From Ilex aquifolium (lineage: Eukaryota > Streptophyta > Magnoliopsida > Aquifoliales > Aquifoliaceae): DNA of 64,000 bases. The stretch lies in contig OX637395.1 of assembly GCA_951799425.1 (NCBI GenBank), positions 15,920,951-15,984,950 of the forward strand. Direction: 5' to 3'. Positions 12,003-25,900 of this stretch are shown piece by piece. The notes under the pieces are model-generated. The model was not told where the DNA came from and did not search any database. It saw nothing but the letters and a program-made list of their open reading frames with translations. The translations under genes and the position numbers were made by a program. Positions within the stretch are counted from its first letter, which is position 1. Each line of letters begins with the position of its first letter.

Positions 12003-12508
12003 CTTATTTTATACTGAAAGGCTTAATAATCCCAATTTCGTTTCAATCATCAAGTAAAAGCAAACAAAACATCACAAAATTATAGAAAAAGAGAAACAAA
12101 ATACCTGTGGAATAAGAATGACAGTGGCAACGGGAGAGGAATCGAGTAGAAGAAAAATGCAGAAGTTGGTAAACAACACGGATGAGTCTGAATTATATAG
12201 GTCCCCATTTGTAACTAATATAGCCATAATCTAGAGGAAGAGAACAAAATAGATCTTCAACCAAAAGAGAAGGAGATGAAGGGGTACGTGCATTAACATC
12301 TAATGACACAAAGAGATGAAGAGGCAGGGGTGCGTGCGTTAACATTTGATGACATACAGAGATGAAGAGGCGGTGGCAATAAAGTTAAATATTCTAACCT
12401 AATTAAGGGAGATGAAGATAAATATGACATAGTTGTATTATTTAGGGGCAAAGATGGAAAAAAAAGTTTTCAAGTATTATAATATTTTAAGTAGTAGTAT
12501 AGATAGTG
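12003..12508. other. Intergenic, no gene seen
   Basis: AT-rich sequence. Two similar phrases about 60 bp apart (near 12285-12310 and 12328-12365, sharing GATGAAG and GCGTTAACAT-like text) suggest a small local duplication. Nothing else is recognised. Confidence 0.4.
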
Positions 12509-12516
12509 TATAATAT

Positions 12517-12706
12517 GAGCAATGTTATTGAGATATAATTTAAGGACATAATTTAGGGACATAATGAATTGTCACCAATGATATGATAATGAATTCATTT
12601 AATATTACAATGTGACCCATCATTAAATCACTAATGCTTATCATTGGTGACAACTCATTATGTCCCCAAATTATGTCCCTCAATTATGTTCCAATAGTAT
12701 TAGTGA
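12517..12706. mobile_element. MITE, GAGCAATGTTATTG family, copy A
   Basis: Long imperfect terminal inverted repeats of about 65 bp: GAGCAATGTTATTGAG...GGGACATAATGAATTGTC on the left and their complement on the right. The flanks are TATAATAT at 12509-12516 and 12707-12714, a perfect 8-bp direct repeat, though AT-rich. No coding capacity. Three related elements lie at 58.3, 60.7 and 60.9 kb. Confidence 0.75.
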
Positions 12707-12932
12707 TATAATATAGATATAGATATACATTATGTTTCTCTTAAAAAAAAAAAAAAAGCTTTTGTGAGACTTGAATTTGATTCCTAGCTAAGTTAACTAT
12801 TAGAAAACGGAATAATGTAAAGTGAATTTGGAGGAAATCACATTGAAGTTAAAAGAGTGATTAATCCTTTTTAGTCTGTTGTGATTAATCCTTGCTAGTT
12901 TGCTGTTAAAGCACTCCAAAAGTCATTACAAT

Positions 12933-13519
12933 TAGGGGTATTAAATTTTCGATTATTTTCAAATTCCTATTTTATCCTATCTTACCTGACCTTACTGATT
13001 GACTATCCGAAAGAATTGGGTAGGCCAACCGAAGATCTTTTAATATTTTACAAAAAATCAAGTAGGAATATGGAATGCCTAAATTTTTTTTGTATTCCTA
13101 CCTTACCCTATATATATATATATATATATATAAATTAATCCCTAAAAATTAAAATCTAAATCTAGAAACCCTAATGTTTTATTGATGTTAATGACTTTCT
13201 TATTGTGTTTTATTATAATTATTTATGTATAATCGAATTTATTGTGTTTTCTTTACTGTTATTTGTTTATTGTGTTAGTTAATTAGTGCAGGTTGCAGAA
13301 TTAAATTGTTAAAATGATTCAAAGATTAATAATTAAAAAAATATGTATTCATCTGATTTCTACCCTGACTTCTTACCTGATTGTCTTGTACAGAATTGGG
13401 GTAGGAATAGTACACTTGATCGGATAAGGTAGGCCAAGAAAATTTTTTTTGCCACAAAATATTATATAAGAAGATGAAATATCATAATTCTTATCTCTAT
13501 GATAGGGTGAACACCTCTA
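12933..13519. mobile_element. Non-autonomous hAT-type element, copy 1
   Basis: Ends TAGGGGTATTAAA and (complement of the right end) TAGAGGTGTTCACC, flanked by a perfect 8-bp target duplication ATTACAAT at 12925-12932 and 13520-13527. Those are hAT hallmarks. The 587-bp interior is AT-rich, holds a TA microsatellite at about 13110-13131 and has no transposase. A second copy in opposite orientation is at 55580-56156. Confidence 0.85.
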
Positions 13520-13527
13520 ATTACAAT

Positions 13528-13950
13528 GTCATAGTAATTTGAAAAGCCGTGGTAGATAGTTAAAATTGGAGTTAATTACCTATTGGGCACTTAACCTATA
13601 TTATTTGTATTAATAACTACGTTTTAAGTCAATTTAGTCTCTTAATTCGACTTAACGTGGGCTTATCTTGTCACTCTAAATTCACTTTTAACTTTGACAA
13701 AAATTCTTACGTGTACATAGATTAGGGTATAATTCAAGAGCCATGTACACACGAGGATTTAACAAGAATTTGGATGAAAGGGTTACGTCAAATTTCATAA
13801 TTCTGGACTTAATTAACAGAACATAGCTTAGGAGTTTGATTAACACAACTATAATATAGTCACTAGTTAACTTCTGAAATTGAGAGGTATGGGATATCAG
13901 GGACATACGGATAAACAGAAAGACAGGAAGAGAGACGGATATTGTATGAT
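13528..13950. other. 5' flank of the DUF2358 gene
   Basis: AT-rich DNA upstream of the start codon. No convincing TATA box; no ORF of note. It should include the promoter and 5' UTR. Confidence 0.4.
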
Positions 13951-16900
13951 ATGGCGGGAATCTGCTGCTATGCAGGACCATCATCAATCCTTCAAGCCCG
14001 GGTTAGTTCACTTTTTGAAATTCGAATCGATGAATTTTTCATTCTCTTTCCTCAGACATTTGATTTCGTGGGTTATCACTAACTGATGCTTTTCCAGAAA
14101 ATTAATGAATTCCGATGCAACTCCAGTGCACCCAATAATGTGAAGAAAGAAAAGCCCACGCCACAGCTCTTGAAAATCGCAGTTAGTGGAGTTACTGAGC
14201 TTCTAAGGCTTTTCTCCTCCAACAGCAAAAGCAGGTATAACTATATGTACATGTATTGTTCGTGTATATATACGTATAGATGTTTCTTGTGATTTCTTTT
14301 CATTGCTCAAACACAGCAATATTTTTTAGTGTTAGGTTATGTTTGATCATTTTTATCAAGTTTCAATTTCAATGTGATCTTAAATAATTTTGTACAGAGT
14401 TGAAGTTATTTCTGTTGTAATGCAGACTTATTTTGAACAAAATGACAGAACTATTACGTTTTCTGGTATTAGGAATGCTTGAACTTTCGTTGCTATCTCT
14501 AATTACCACTTCCACTCCTGATGCCCCAATTGAATTAAATGTTGCCCCATCAAAATTAACTTTAACAAAGCCCATGAGTGGAGGAGACCACCTGGGCTTT
14601 CCATGTTTTTGATGTAGTGAGGTCTCAAGAATGCTTGAACTTTGTGCACTAAAAAAGTTGTTGAATGAGGTAAACATAGGGATGCATAGCAAGCACAGCC
14701 AGGTTCTCACTTTACTTAACACGTTATTATCTGTTTCCTCTGCCACAATATGGCTGTTGTACCATTTGTTCTTGTCTGTCCCATAATATCCCTCTACTAC
14801 TAATAAGTTAACACAATAGTTTTCATCTTTCCCTGCTATCCCTTACTACAATAAGATAAACTTCTCTTTTCTGAAAGTTGAAACTATGTTAAAATGGTGA
14901 GAATGAGATGCCAATGCATTTATTGTCTGCTCTTAAACTTAAGCTTTTTCTATATAGAGTCTTAAGCTTTTTCTATATAGAGAGTCTTTTGGACTCAGGT
15001 AGTAGATGAAATATTAATGTAATATTTTTTTGACTTTAAAAAGGACTTCTTTTTGGAGATATTTTTTTTTTTCAATAAGAGGCGTCAATATTATTAATAA
15101 TAGAAATAAATAAGTGTTACAAGAACCAAAAAAAGTTGGACAAGTTGTCATATGATCCTTTTAAATGAAACTTCTTTTGTCTTCCCCCACCCCCCTGGGG
15201 GGACTTACTCTGGTGTTGTACTTGTGCTGACTTTTAATTGGCTATGGTCAGAATCATATGTGGGAAGATATGTAGTAAATGATACACCTTATTGGGAGGG
15301 AAATTCAATAACCAAGTTGGGGATGCCCATTTCTATCAAGTCTATGACACATAATTGGGATAAATACTCCTTTTACACAATATAAAAGGATCATATGGGA
15401 ACCCCAAATCCACAAAATGGCAATCGTCAATGGTCTGCCTATATACTTCTTAATTTGACACGGCGATTTTGGTGCCTCTCCCCATTTCTTTGACTTAGAA
15501 ATGATTTCAATAAAGTCGCTCCCGCAAATCCAAGGCTAAGAAATACGCACACGGACACCGGCAGGGACACGGATAGGACACGACACGAACACATACACTA
15601 AAAATAGGATACAGATACGTTAGGGGACTGGCTAAATATTTTATATACATATATATGTATATGATCATATGATAAAATAAATATATTTTAAGGATAATCA
15701 TCCAATTCATTCTTTTGTTAATTCTAACAATTCACATCATTATATCATCAAATAAAAAAAACGCTAGATATACCGATACACATTCATCATAAACATTCAT
15801 GATCCAACAATCAATGACTACCAAAATTTTTATTTTCAAAAATATTTCAATTCGTAATTCTAATTTTCATTCAATTTCAAAGAGCCCTAATTTCTTAATC
15901 CTATTTTTCATCAAATTACTTTCAATATAAAAAGTGTATTTCATTTGTATATAATTTCATAATCGTGTCCAAAATTGTATTTATATCGGTGTCCTATGTT
16001 CGTGTAGAGATTGTAACTCTTTTATTCTATATCTTTGACCCTTATCTCTTTATCATAAAAAAAAAACTCCTATTTATAAAGTTATTTGACAAGTTTTAAA
16101 AATTTTGAAAAAATAAACCTAAAACGTGTTCTTTGATGTGTTGGTTGCATATTCCCAATGTGTCCTAAGTGTGTCGGTGACGTATTCCCCAACGTGTATG
16201 AAAAAAATATAACAATAAAAAATCGAACACTCATTTTAGCGTATCGAATATGTGTCCGAAGCGAGTCTGTGTCCTAGACGTGTCCAACATCGACACTCTG
16301 ACCAAAATTAAGTGTCCGTTGGCCGCAACGAAGCCCAAGATTTATTCCTCTTTATAACTTTTGGAAACCTACAAACCTCCTCAGACTTTCAGTTCCTTCA
16401 TCTACAATTGCTTCTATGCGAAAGTTGGAGTAGCTTTTCACTTTGATTTGCAACCCCTCTTCTCCAAAATATGCCAAACCCTCTTATCTACCTATTGCAT
16501 CCACAATCAATCCTTGGGTCAAGCCTATCTTATGTTGTAATCTTTCAAATTCAACCCTTGATGACTTCGTTTCCATAAGAAAAACCAAGCTGTGGAATTT
16601 TCTCTTACCAAATCGTGAAGAGCCGTATGTGACGATGGATTCTCCGGCCCACGACAGTTTCAAATAAGGCCTATCATTGCTCTCGGTGGAATTGAATTTC
16701 TGTCACCGTCGATGCAAGAGGGGTAGAGGACCTACCTGAGATTATATCTTTCTTCAGATTTTCTTACTTCACTTGACTCGCGACTTGATGGATCCATCTC
16801 GCAGCTGCATCATTTTTCCTTATTGTCACCTCTAAGAATAATGGTTCAAAGTATCGGCCGATACCGATACGAGTCGGCCGAGTCGTATTCATCTCAGCAC

Positions 16901-19900
16901 ATTTGGAGACGATACCGTTACACAATATGTATAAACCCCGAGTCTCGCACAACTCATCTAAGTCGTCCGAGTCGTATCCGAGTTAATCCCGAGTAGCCTA
17001 AATATCGTCACCGAATTGGCCGATACGGTTCCACGACGCCGCAATATGACCTGAATTTCTCGTTATGGTTAACATTTTCTTTTAGATTGTATCCCCCGAT
17101 ACCGCACCGCGCCGTCGCGACCGATGTGTCTCAGAGCTCTACGAGTTGATGACCGATACCGCGACCTTGAACCATGAGATCTCCCAGTTTTCTGCCCTAG
17201 GTGGTGATTGTTTCTTGCGCACCCATTTGCCCTTCTCCTCTTTGGAAAAAGGTACTTTAGAACTCTCTGCATTGTCACTTCACTGGTAAAGAAGTGTTAT
17301 CGGAGCCTTTTTGTTTGACTTTATGTTTTTTTTTTCCCTATTTGGAATTATTGAAAATGTAGGATGTTACTAATAGTTTAAAATTTAGATTTTTGTATTT
17401 GATTGTTTTGTCATTTATTTCACCAGATTCACAAGTTAGTTTATTTGTATCTTAATGTATTGGTAAGACGCCCTTTTTTGGGACTAGCCATGACTTCTCT
17501 TCTTCTTCTTATATCTGGAATGGATTGAACATTTTGTTGTCTTGTTTTTATGGTTGTCATCGCCATCATTCTGTGTGCGTATGTGGACATCTGCATATGT
17601 TTCCATATGTATATATTCATTTCTTCCATCTTATTTAGATTGTGCTGCCCAATTTGAAGGTTATAAGTTGAAAGGATCATACACCCACTTGCATTGGGTT
17701 TGTTAACGTTTCTCCCTAGAAATATAACCATCATTAATGACTTTTATAGACAAGAAATTTGCCAAATAGAAAACTACACATTCTCAAAGAAAATAGTCAC
17801 AAGTATATAAAAGGAGAAGATGATAAAGATATTTCCCCTTGTCCATGTTTGTTCTATGTGTATACTATATGTATCATATATAAATTATGTTTGAGTGAGG
17901 TGAAATTAGTGGTTAGAAATGAATTCCATAACCCTCTGTACCACTGGCTAAATTACGACACAATATTATGTAACATGTGGCTCATTGAAATAAATGACAA
18001 ACCATCCAAAGTGAAAATTAAAATTCAAAAAATTCTTGAGTCGAATATTTGTAAATGAAAATATGGTGATACAATTGAAAGTTTGTGAAGATGCCAAACC
18101 AAGGGGGAATTTGATTCGACTCATTGGTGACCAAACTCCTATTGTGTTGTTACAATATTTTGGGATTGCTGAACTAGCCCACATATTTATTGTCTTCTTT
18201 TATAGTTTCAAATTAATATTTTGGGTTTAGACTGTACTATACTTCCATAATTTTTCATAAATATGTTGCTTAAATAAGCATTTCTCAACTTAGCTAATTA
18301 ATCTTTTGTGCTTTAGGATGACAAACAAAAGTTTTACTAAATGAAAAATTTTCCAAAACGATCTACTTTCAATCATGTGGATAGTATTCAAAGTGCCCTT
18401 TATGGTTTAATATTTTATGTAGTCTTGAATGATTAGGAAAGTATCATCCAAGAGAGCTTGTCTCCCACATCAAAAGATTAGGGCAACCCAAAATTGGTTC
18501 GTATGATTGAGAAGCCCCTTTATTGCTAAATTAGTTTGGGGTTGGATGCACCTATTATGATATCAGAGCTGGGTCTTAGATAATCAGTTGTCTTGGATAA
18601 TAAGTGGGCGAAGTGTTTGATTTGACCCATTTGCATTTTCCAATATACTTGTCTGTATATCTTGGTTTGATTTTTCAGCCCACGTCTGAACTCAAGTCGC
18701 ACGTGAGAGAAGATGCGAAGAGAGCTTGTAACCGAAATTGATATTAAAGCCACCCAAGGTTTGTCTACATGGTGGAGGAGCCTCTCTTGCCACTGTGAGT
18801 TGGGTTTTGGGTTGGGTGTGTCCTTAATAAAACCCAAGTCCTCACTTAGTCTTGTTAAAGAATGTTAATTTCCAACCAATACGAGGCGTGGGTTGGGTGA
18901 GAACGGGAAGTCCGGAAAAATTGTAGGATTATTTAGGTGAGGGGTTGCCTTTAGACTCAAACGAATTTTTTGCTTACCAACATGATAATATATCGTTGAA
19001 CTTAGCAATGACCTTTTTTAATCTCTCCTATAATTCCATTATTTTCTTTTAATTTTTTGATCACGCAAGTGAAGCTTACTACACCTTGTATCAAAATTTT
19101 CTAATGCCCTAACTCATGAAGTTCCTAATTGGTCAAGATAGTAGCATATTATATCCTTGTGTTTTCTTTCCTACATCAAATGCATTGCTTTTCCTCGGTT
19201 ATTGCTTCATTCTTTCATCTCATTGTTTTAAACTTCGATCAATTCTTAATTTTTGTTCATTTTGATTGCAAATAACTTCCAAATTATTTATGTTTAATTA
19301 TTTCATTATTTTGAAGTTAATCTTGGAAGTCTTGGCTTGAGATTTTGTTTTACTTCATACATTTTTTTCATAATTCTTATCTTCCAACAAAGTCAAGAAG
19401 AATGACATCTTTTTGTGTGACAAGAGTCTGTTATGCAATTTATAAGCATTAGACTGCTACTTGCAAAAGGGGAAGTAATGCACACAAGAGGAAAAATGTT
19501 GTGATGCCTATTGACGGTGACACTAGGGGCAAAGATAAAAATTAACATTGACTAGGATAGTAGAAAAAGATACATAGATTGTGGTTTAACAACATATGTG
19601 ACTGTTGGTAGAATAGAATGGCGGAACATCATTCACGTAGCAGACCTTCAATTGTTGTGCCAAGGCTTTGTTATGTTCCGACTATTAGTAAAAAAGTGGG
19701 CATGAATTACAATGTTGTTCCGTTTAGATGTTGTGAGACACATTTATGAATTTGTGAGAGGCAAGAAAGCTTCCTCTCTCGTCCCCTCACAGATGATCTA
19801 ACACAAATCCTAACTGTTAAACCATATATTTCAAAAGTTTAAACTATTGGAGAATGTACAATTTAAGTATTTATACTTTGACATGCCCATTCACGGCTAG

Positions 19901-22900
19901 ATTTTGGGCCTAGTACGTGGAAATCTTTTAATAATTAGGGTGGCGGCGAGATTTGAACATAGGACCTCCGGCTCTGATACCATGTTAAACAACCATCGAC
20001 TTTAAAAGTTTAAGCTGTTAGAGACAGGTGTAACATAAGTATTTATCTACTCCCCTTCACGTGTAGCCCTTCTTTGGGTGGTCCATCCACGTGATTGTTG
20101 TCATTTTTTTTTGGTAGAGATGAGGTCTGGTGAGTTTCGAACTCATGACCTCTAGGCTCTGATACTATGTTAAATAACCACTTATTCCAAAAGCTTAAGC
20201 TATTGGAAAGGGTATAACTTAAATATTTATACTTCAACACTAACATCTTATTTTTGGTGAGGACAACATTGTGTTTCTTAGAAGGACTTAGTTTTTGAAT
20301 TGATGTTTTGCATTCTAATTCTAAAATGTCACAGAAAACAGCAATCAAAGATATGTGCTCCTTCTCTGCCACTGTAAGAAGACAACATCTTGGATGGAAG
20401 TTACTTGCATCACATCTTCAATTGTACAAAGCATCGCACGTCTACCCCTTGTTATCTTCATTTTCTTAATTCATAATTTATTTGTTGCAGATCGAATACA
20501 TTGACTTGTGAACAGAAAGATGAACTTCTAGTTTCGGGTATAGATGATGTTTTAATGATTCTTAAATCAGATTATGAGAAAGCTTATTTTGTTACAGGTA
20601 CATTCTGGCATCTATTTCCATCTTCCATTTAATAATTCTGAAGTCACATTACGAGATCCTTGTATTGATCAAGAGGGACATAAAGGAGGTTTATAGATTC
20701 AGCAGATGATCAGAAGTAACTGCAAAAGTAAAGGAACTAATTTCTATACATAAACTACCATATGCTGCATTTTCACTGTTAGTAATTCTCCAAGTTGTTT
20801 TGGAGTTAATAAAAAAATTCATCAATTTTGTTAAATCTATTGGCCTACTGAGGTATTATGTTGTTTGATTAAGTGCAACAAACGGGAAAAAATAAGGAAA
20901 GAAAGAAAGAATAGTCGTACTCATTTGTGGAGGGACAGGTCACAGATTAGGGAACTTCTGAAACAGCAGTAATGGTGTCTAGTGATTCTCCAGAACAGCT
21001 CAAGAACTTCTACAATATTTAGGAAGGCAAATCTACAGTTTTTGTGTTCAATTAAGAAGCGTGATATGGATATGGGATATGGATAAGATACAACACGAAG
21101 ACGCCCCCATACAATGCACTAATTGTAAGATTTCATCTTGTATATGATCAGTCTAAGCTGGATTAGTTGATAAGAGGGAATCCGGAAAGACTAATCATCA
21201 AGCCCTATGTGGCAACGAATGGATTTAAGCAAAACAACATTCTTTGTCATCCTTTCTCAGTCATCTCTCTGTCTCTCTAAATCGTCCTAGGTTGTCTCTC
21301 TGCATCTTCCCCATTCTCTCATATGTGCAACATCTGTTCTTTCTCTTACTTTCTTGGTCATGTTCATGGTTAGTTAATGCCATGCTTCTAACATTGTCTT
21401 GGTTGTTGATCTTCCTGTTCTTCCTTGTCATTGTTGTCGATGCTATGCGCCTTTGATTCGTCTCACACCCTGCAAAATACTAAAAGAGTGAATTACTTCC
21501 TTAGATTGGTGAATTATTTTCTTTTCTTTTATTTACGGCGAATTAGTTTCAAAAGATTTGAAATGGCCACAAAGAACGTATTTGGACGTGTCCCAGTGCA
21601 TTAGGGGCATGTACAGATGTTCAAAACAAAGAAAAAAAGAAATTTGGACACATTTTTATTGTGTCATGTTAGATCATCCAACCCAAAACCAATTAACAAT
21701 GGTTGGAGTGGCTTTTCAAGTATATAAACCAACCTTAGCTGATCCTAATTATTCGATATGTGATACTAGCTCTCTTTACAGCCTTCCTCACGTGAGATTC
21801 AAACTTGCATGTGGGACTAACAAACAAACAACCAATCATGAATGTCGAGAAATTCAAATGGGTTAGAGACTTGACTCACTGATCACTCAAGGTCAGACTC
21901 TGAAACCATGCTCAACCATCCAATCCAAAATCAATCGGCAATGGGTGGAATGGTCCATCGAATATATAAACCAACTTTGGGTTGTCCTAATTATTCGATG
22001 TGAGATATAACCTCTCTTTACATGATAGACATATGTCAAGGGCATATCGGAGTGTCCTTGATATGGAGAACATAGATACATAAGCAAAACTAGAGTGTCT
22101 GTGCTTCATAGACTTTGAACATTGTGCATGTGATTGGTTTTGTTTTAGGTTGGATGGAAAAGTTTACGTGCTATACACTTCTTAAAGTTCTTGGCCATGC
22201 AAATAAATACATGTACCTTTGTTACCTTATATCTGATATACAACAGTTGATAATTTAATTGGGTATCGTCTAGATGTTCTGTGATATCTATTGATATAGA
22301 TAATGGTCTCAAACTTCACTTCTGAGTCATTTAAAGAAGATCATCATGTGTTTCAATGGTGTATTAAAAATGGAGGTAAAGGCATGTGGTAATTTTAAAA
22401 ATGTCATTTTGAATGCCATTCAGAATTACTATTAACATATTGAAATTAGAACAAATTCGAACATGTTCCAATGCATCTGGTGCATGTCCAAAAATTCAAA
22501 AGTTAAAGAAAAGAAATTGGACCCACTGTTATGGGTTTGATACGTGTTTGGGACATGTCGAAGCATCGCACTTGTGTTTCATACAGTTCTGACATTGCAA
22601 ATAAGATTAATTTTGATATAAGTTGGTTGGAAAAGTTTATATGCCTTACATACCTAATTTCTGAAGTTCTTTGCACGCAACTAAGTTTATGTAGCTTCGC
22701 TGCCTTATATGTGATATACAATTGTTGATAAGTTGAATGGGCATCATCTAGGTATTTAATAATATCTATTGATATAGATAACGGCCTCAAGCTTCACTTC
22801 GAAATAAGTAAAGAGGATCGTTTTGTGTGTTCACGGGTACTAGAAATGGTGGTAAAGACAAGCAACTTTATAAATGTCATGCTGAATATCATTCCTGTCA

Positions 22901-25900
22901 TTATATATGGATGTTAGTTCAATTTGTTAGGAATTGATCTCCCTAACCTAGGATCCGGCACGTGATAACATAAGAATAGAAAACAAAGATTCAAAAGAAT
23001 CACAATAAGAACACATAGATTTACATTGAAAAACCTGAGATTGGGAAAAAAACCACAAAGCCACAACAAATCCAATATGAAACGAAAAAAATACAGAGGG
23101 ATGAAGATGAGGCTGCCACACGTTATTATATAGCCTTAGAGCTATGAACTCTTGTGACAAAGTTATAATAGTATCAGCTTGGCCCGAGCTTCCTGTACTA
23201 CCAGGCTCAACACAGCCTTAGGACTTCAATACGTCATAGTTTTTGTCCTTAACAAAGATATGAGTTACAAAATAGTTAACTACAACATGTTCACTTGAAC
23301 AGCTCTGTGGGAAGCCTTTTTTTTTTTTTTTGGGGTGGGTGGGTAGGGTGCTAGCTTGCATGTGGGGACATGCCATTGATTGATTTTTTCTTATTACATT
23401 GGAGATCTATATTAACTCATGCTATTACTTTCCTTGGATTAAGGAATGTTCACTTCTGCAATATATGAGGAAGATTGCACCTTTGAAGATCCAACTATTA
23501 AATTTCGCGGTAAGAGGAATCATGTAGTTTTTTCATATTTAGCTTTTCACACTTGATGATAAATTATGTTGCATCCCTGTTTGTTGTACATGGGGTGCTC
23601 CAAGTACAAGTTATTGTTTGGCGATCTCATAAAAGAATATTTTCTATCCTTGACATAGAGTAGATGTGTATGAACTTCTTTTGAGTTAGTAATTTTACTA
23701 CTTGACATAGAGTAGATGTGTATGACCTTCTTTTGAGTTAGTATTAGTAATTTTACTACTAATTGTTTCTGCTCAGTAATGAGTAAAAAATAATGATAAA
23801 AGAAAAGAAAGCTCAAAAAAATTCTCTTAAAAGATTGGAAAGAAGCAAAAATTTAAAAGAAGCAAAACGCACATTGAAGATATATTGAAGGCATTTTAGT
23901 TGAATTTCTTAAGGTCACTTCATGGATCAAAATATCGATTGAGTCGTATCTGACTCGGTCACCACCAATTCGATAACGATACACGTTACACAAATATCCT
24001 GAGTTTCACCTTGGTGTTGACTTAGTAATAACTCAGTTGTATCGGTATAACTCGGAGTCGACTCGGTATGACTCGGACTTGTCAAATTGGAATCGGACCG
24101 ATGCGGTGTATATGGTGCAATCTTCTTCAAAATCCTCAAATTCTTAGACAAAAACAAAACCAAAAGCAAAAGAGAAAGGAAGAACAAAAGATGAAATCCA
24201 CATGAAATCTTTCGGTCAATTGTGCTAAAAAAGCAAAATATACAAATTTGGATAGGGAAAACGACAAAAATCAAAGATTTAGAAGCAAAAACCCACTTGA
24301 AAAGTAGTAATTTTTGAACCTTTAATTGACAAGGCATCCCAGTGAAATCTTCATCTTCCTCTTCGCGATCGCGTAACCCACAGTGGAGAATGAGAGCCAC
24401 CATCCCAGCGAAATTTTCATCTTCATCTTCCTCTTCGCAATCGCGTAACCCACAGTGGAGAATGAGAGCCACCGATCGTAGCCTTCTCATATTTTCTTTA
24501 TCTATAATTCCCCCCTTTTCTCTCTCTCTGTGTGTAGACAAAACGTCTGTTAGACACCAACAGTGTACTAGACTCCCAAGCATTGCTTTAAAGATAAAAT
24601 TTTCTTTTTTGACTTTTTGGGTAAGTTTTTATTAGTTACTTTTAGTTGTGTAAAAATATTGTGATAATTTATATTATAACTAATAAAATATTTTTGTGTT
24701 ATATAATTACAGTTATTTTCATTTTGAACTTAATCTAAAATTAAATGTTGACTTACATTAGATTTGGATGTAGATTTATAATTTATGGCTACATATTCAT
24801 ATGTTTTGTATTTTTAAACATCACAAAAAGTGACTGCTAAATACTAATGATGGTTAACATTTACATTTTTTGTATTTTTAAATATAAAAAATTTGAAAAC
24901 TAAATGTTAATGATGTTAAATATTTTCGGTAATGTTCTTATATTTCAATTTCACCAAATTTATTGTGTTAGATGACATATTTTGTGCATATGATGCTTGA
25001 ATGTTATTGTTTATATTTTGTAATAATTTTTTTTGGTCTTTTATCTAACATTTTTTTTTGCATATTCTATCTAGCATTTTTTGCGTATTGACCAATACTG
25101 TAACGCGACGCTGCGACTAATGTGTATCGGTATCCTTTGAGTCGACAATCGAGACCGCAACCTTGAACCATGGTAACCTACCAGGTCAACAAGCCGTGTT
25201 TGGCAAATCATTGCTTTTCATTCTTTTTGAGGAGGCATTTAGAATTTTGTTTACCTTGGTCGTTGTTATTGTTAATGGTGTTTGATCTTGTTCTTCATGT
25301 TATTGGTTTTTTTTCTTCATCATTGTGGGCTTTTGAGATGAGCATGTCAAATTACAAAGGTTTCTATTCTATTGCAAGTTAATAGACATTACAAATGTAG
25401 ACTGCTAAACTTAGCTTGTTCAAGCATTGGATGTTAAGACTTACCATCATAATGAATCTCGATGCTTTCATGGCATTTCGTCTAGCATCTTTCATAGCAT
25501 TCAAAGTGGTCTTGTTCTTTAATAGAAAATATGGGGAACACTAGCTCTTTACATATCATTTGATGTTATGATAGAATGTGTAATTAAGCGTAAGTAGGAA
25601 TAAGAGATCATTTGCACAAATTACTTTTGCAATGAAGCGCCCTAAGTTGACTCCTTGAAATTGAGTGAGTGAGTCAAGTGCTCTTGAGGTGAGGTGTTGA
25701 TTCTATCAAATTTTTGATCTCTAACCAACATCACAAGCAATTTGGTTAAGAAGAATTTGTGAAGATACTGGTCAAAAACAAGAAGTGGGTATAGAAATTT
25801 GTTGTGACAATATATCAGCTATTGTTATTGCAAAGAATCCAGTCAGCCATGACAGGAACAAATCACATTGCCATCAAGTACCATTTCATCGGAGAAGCAG

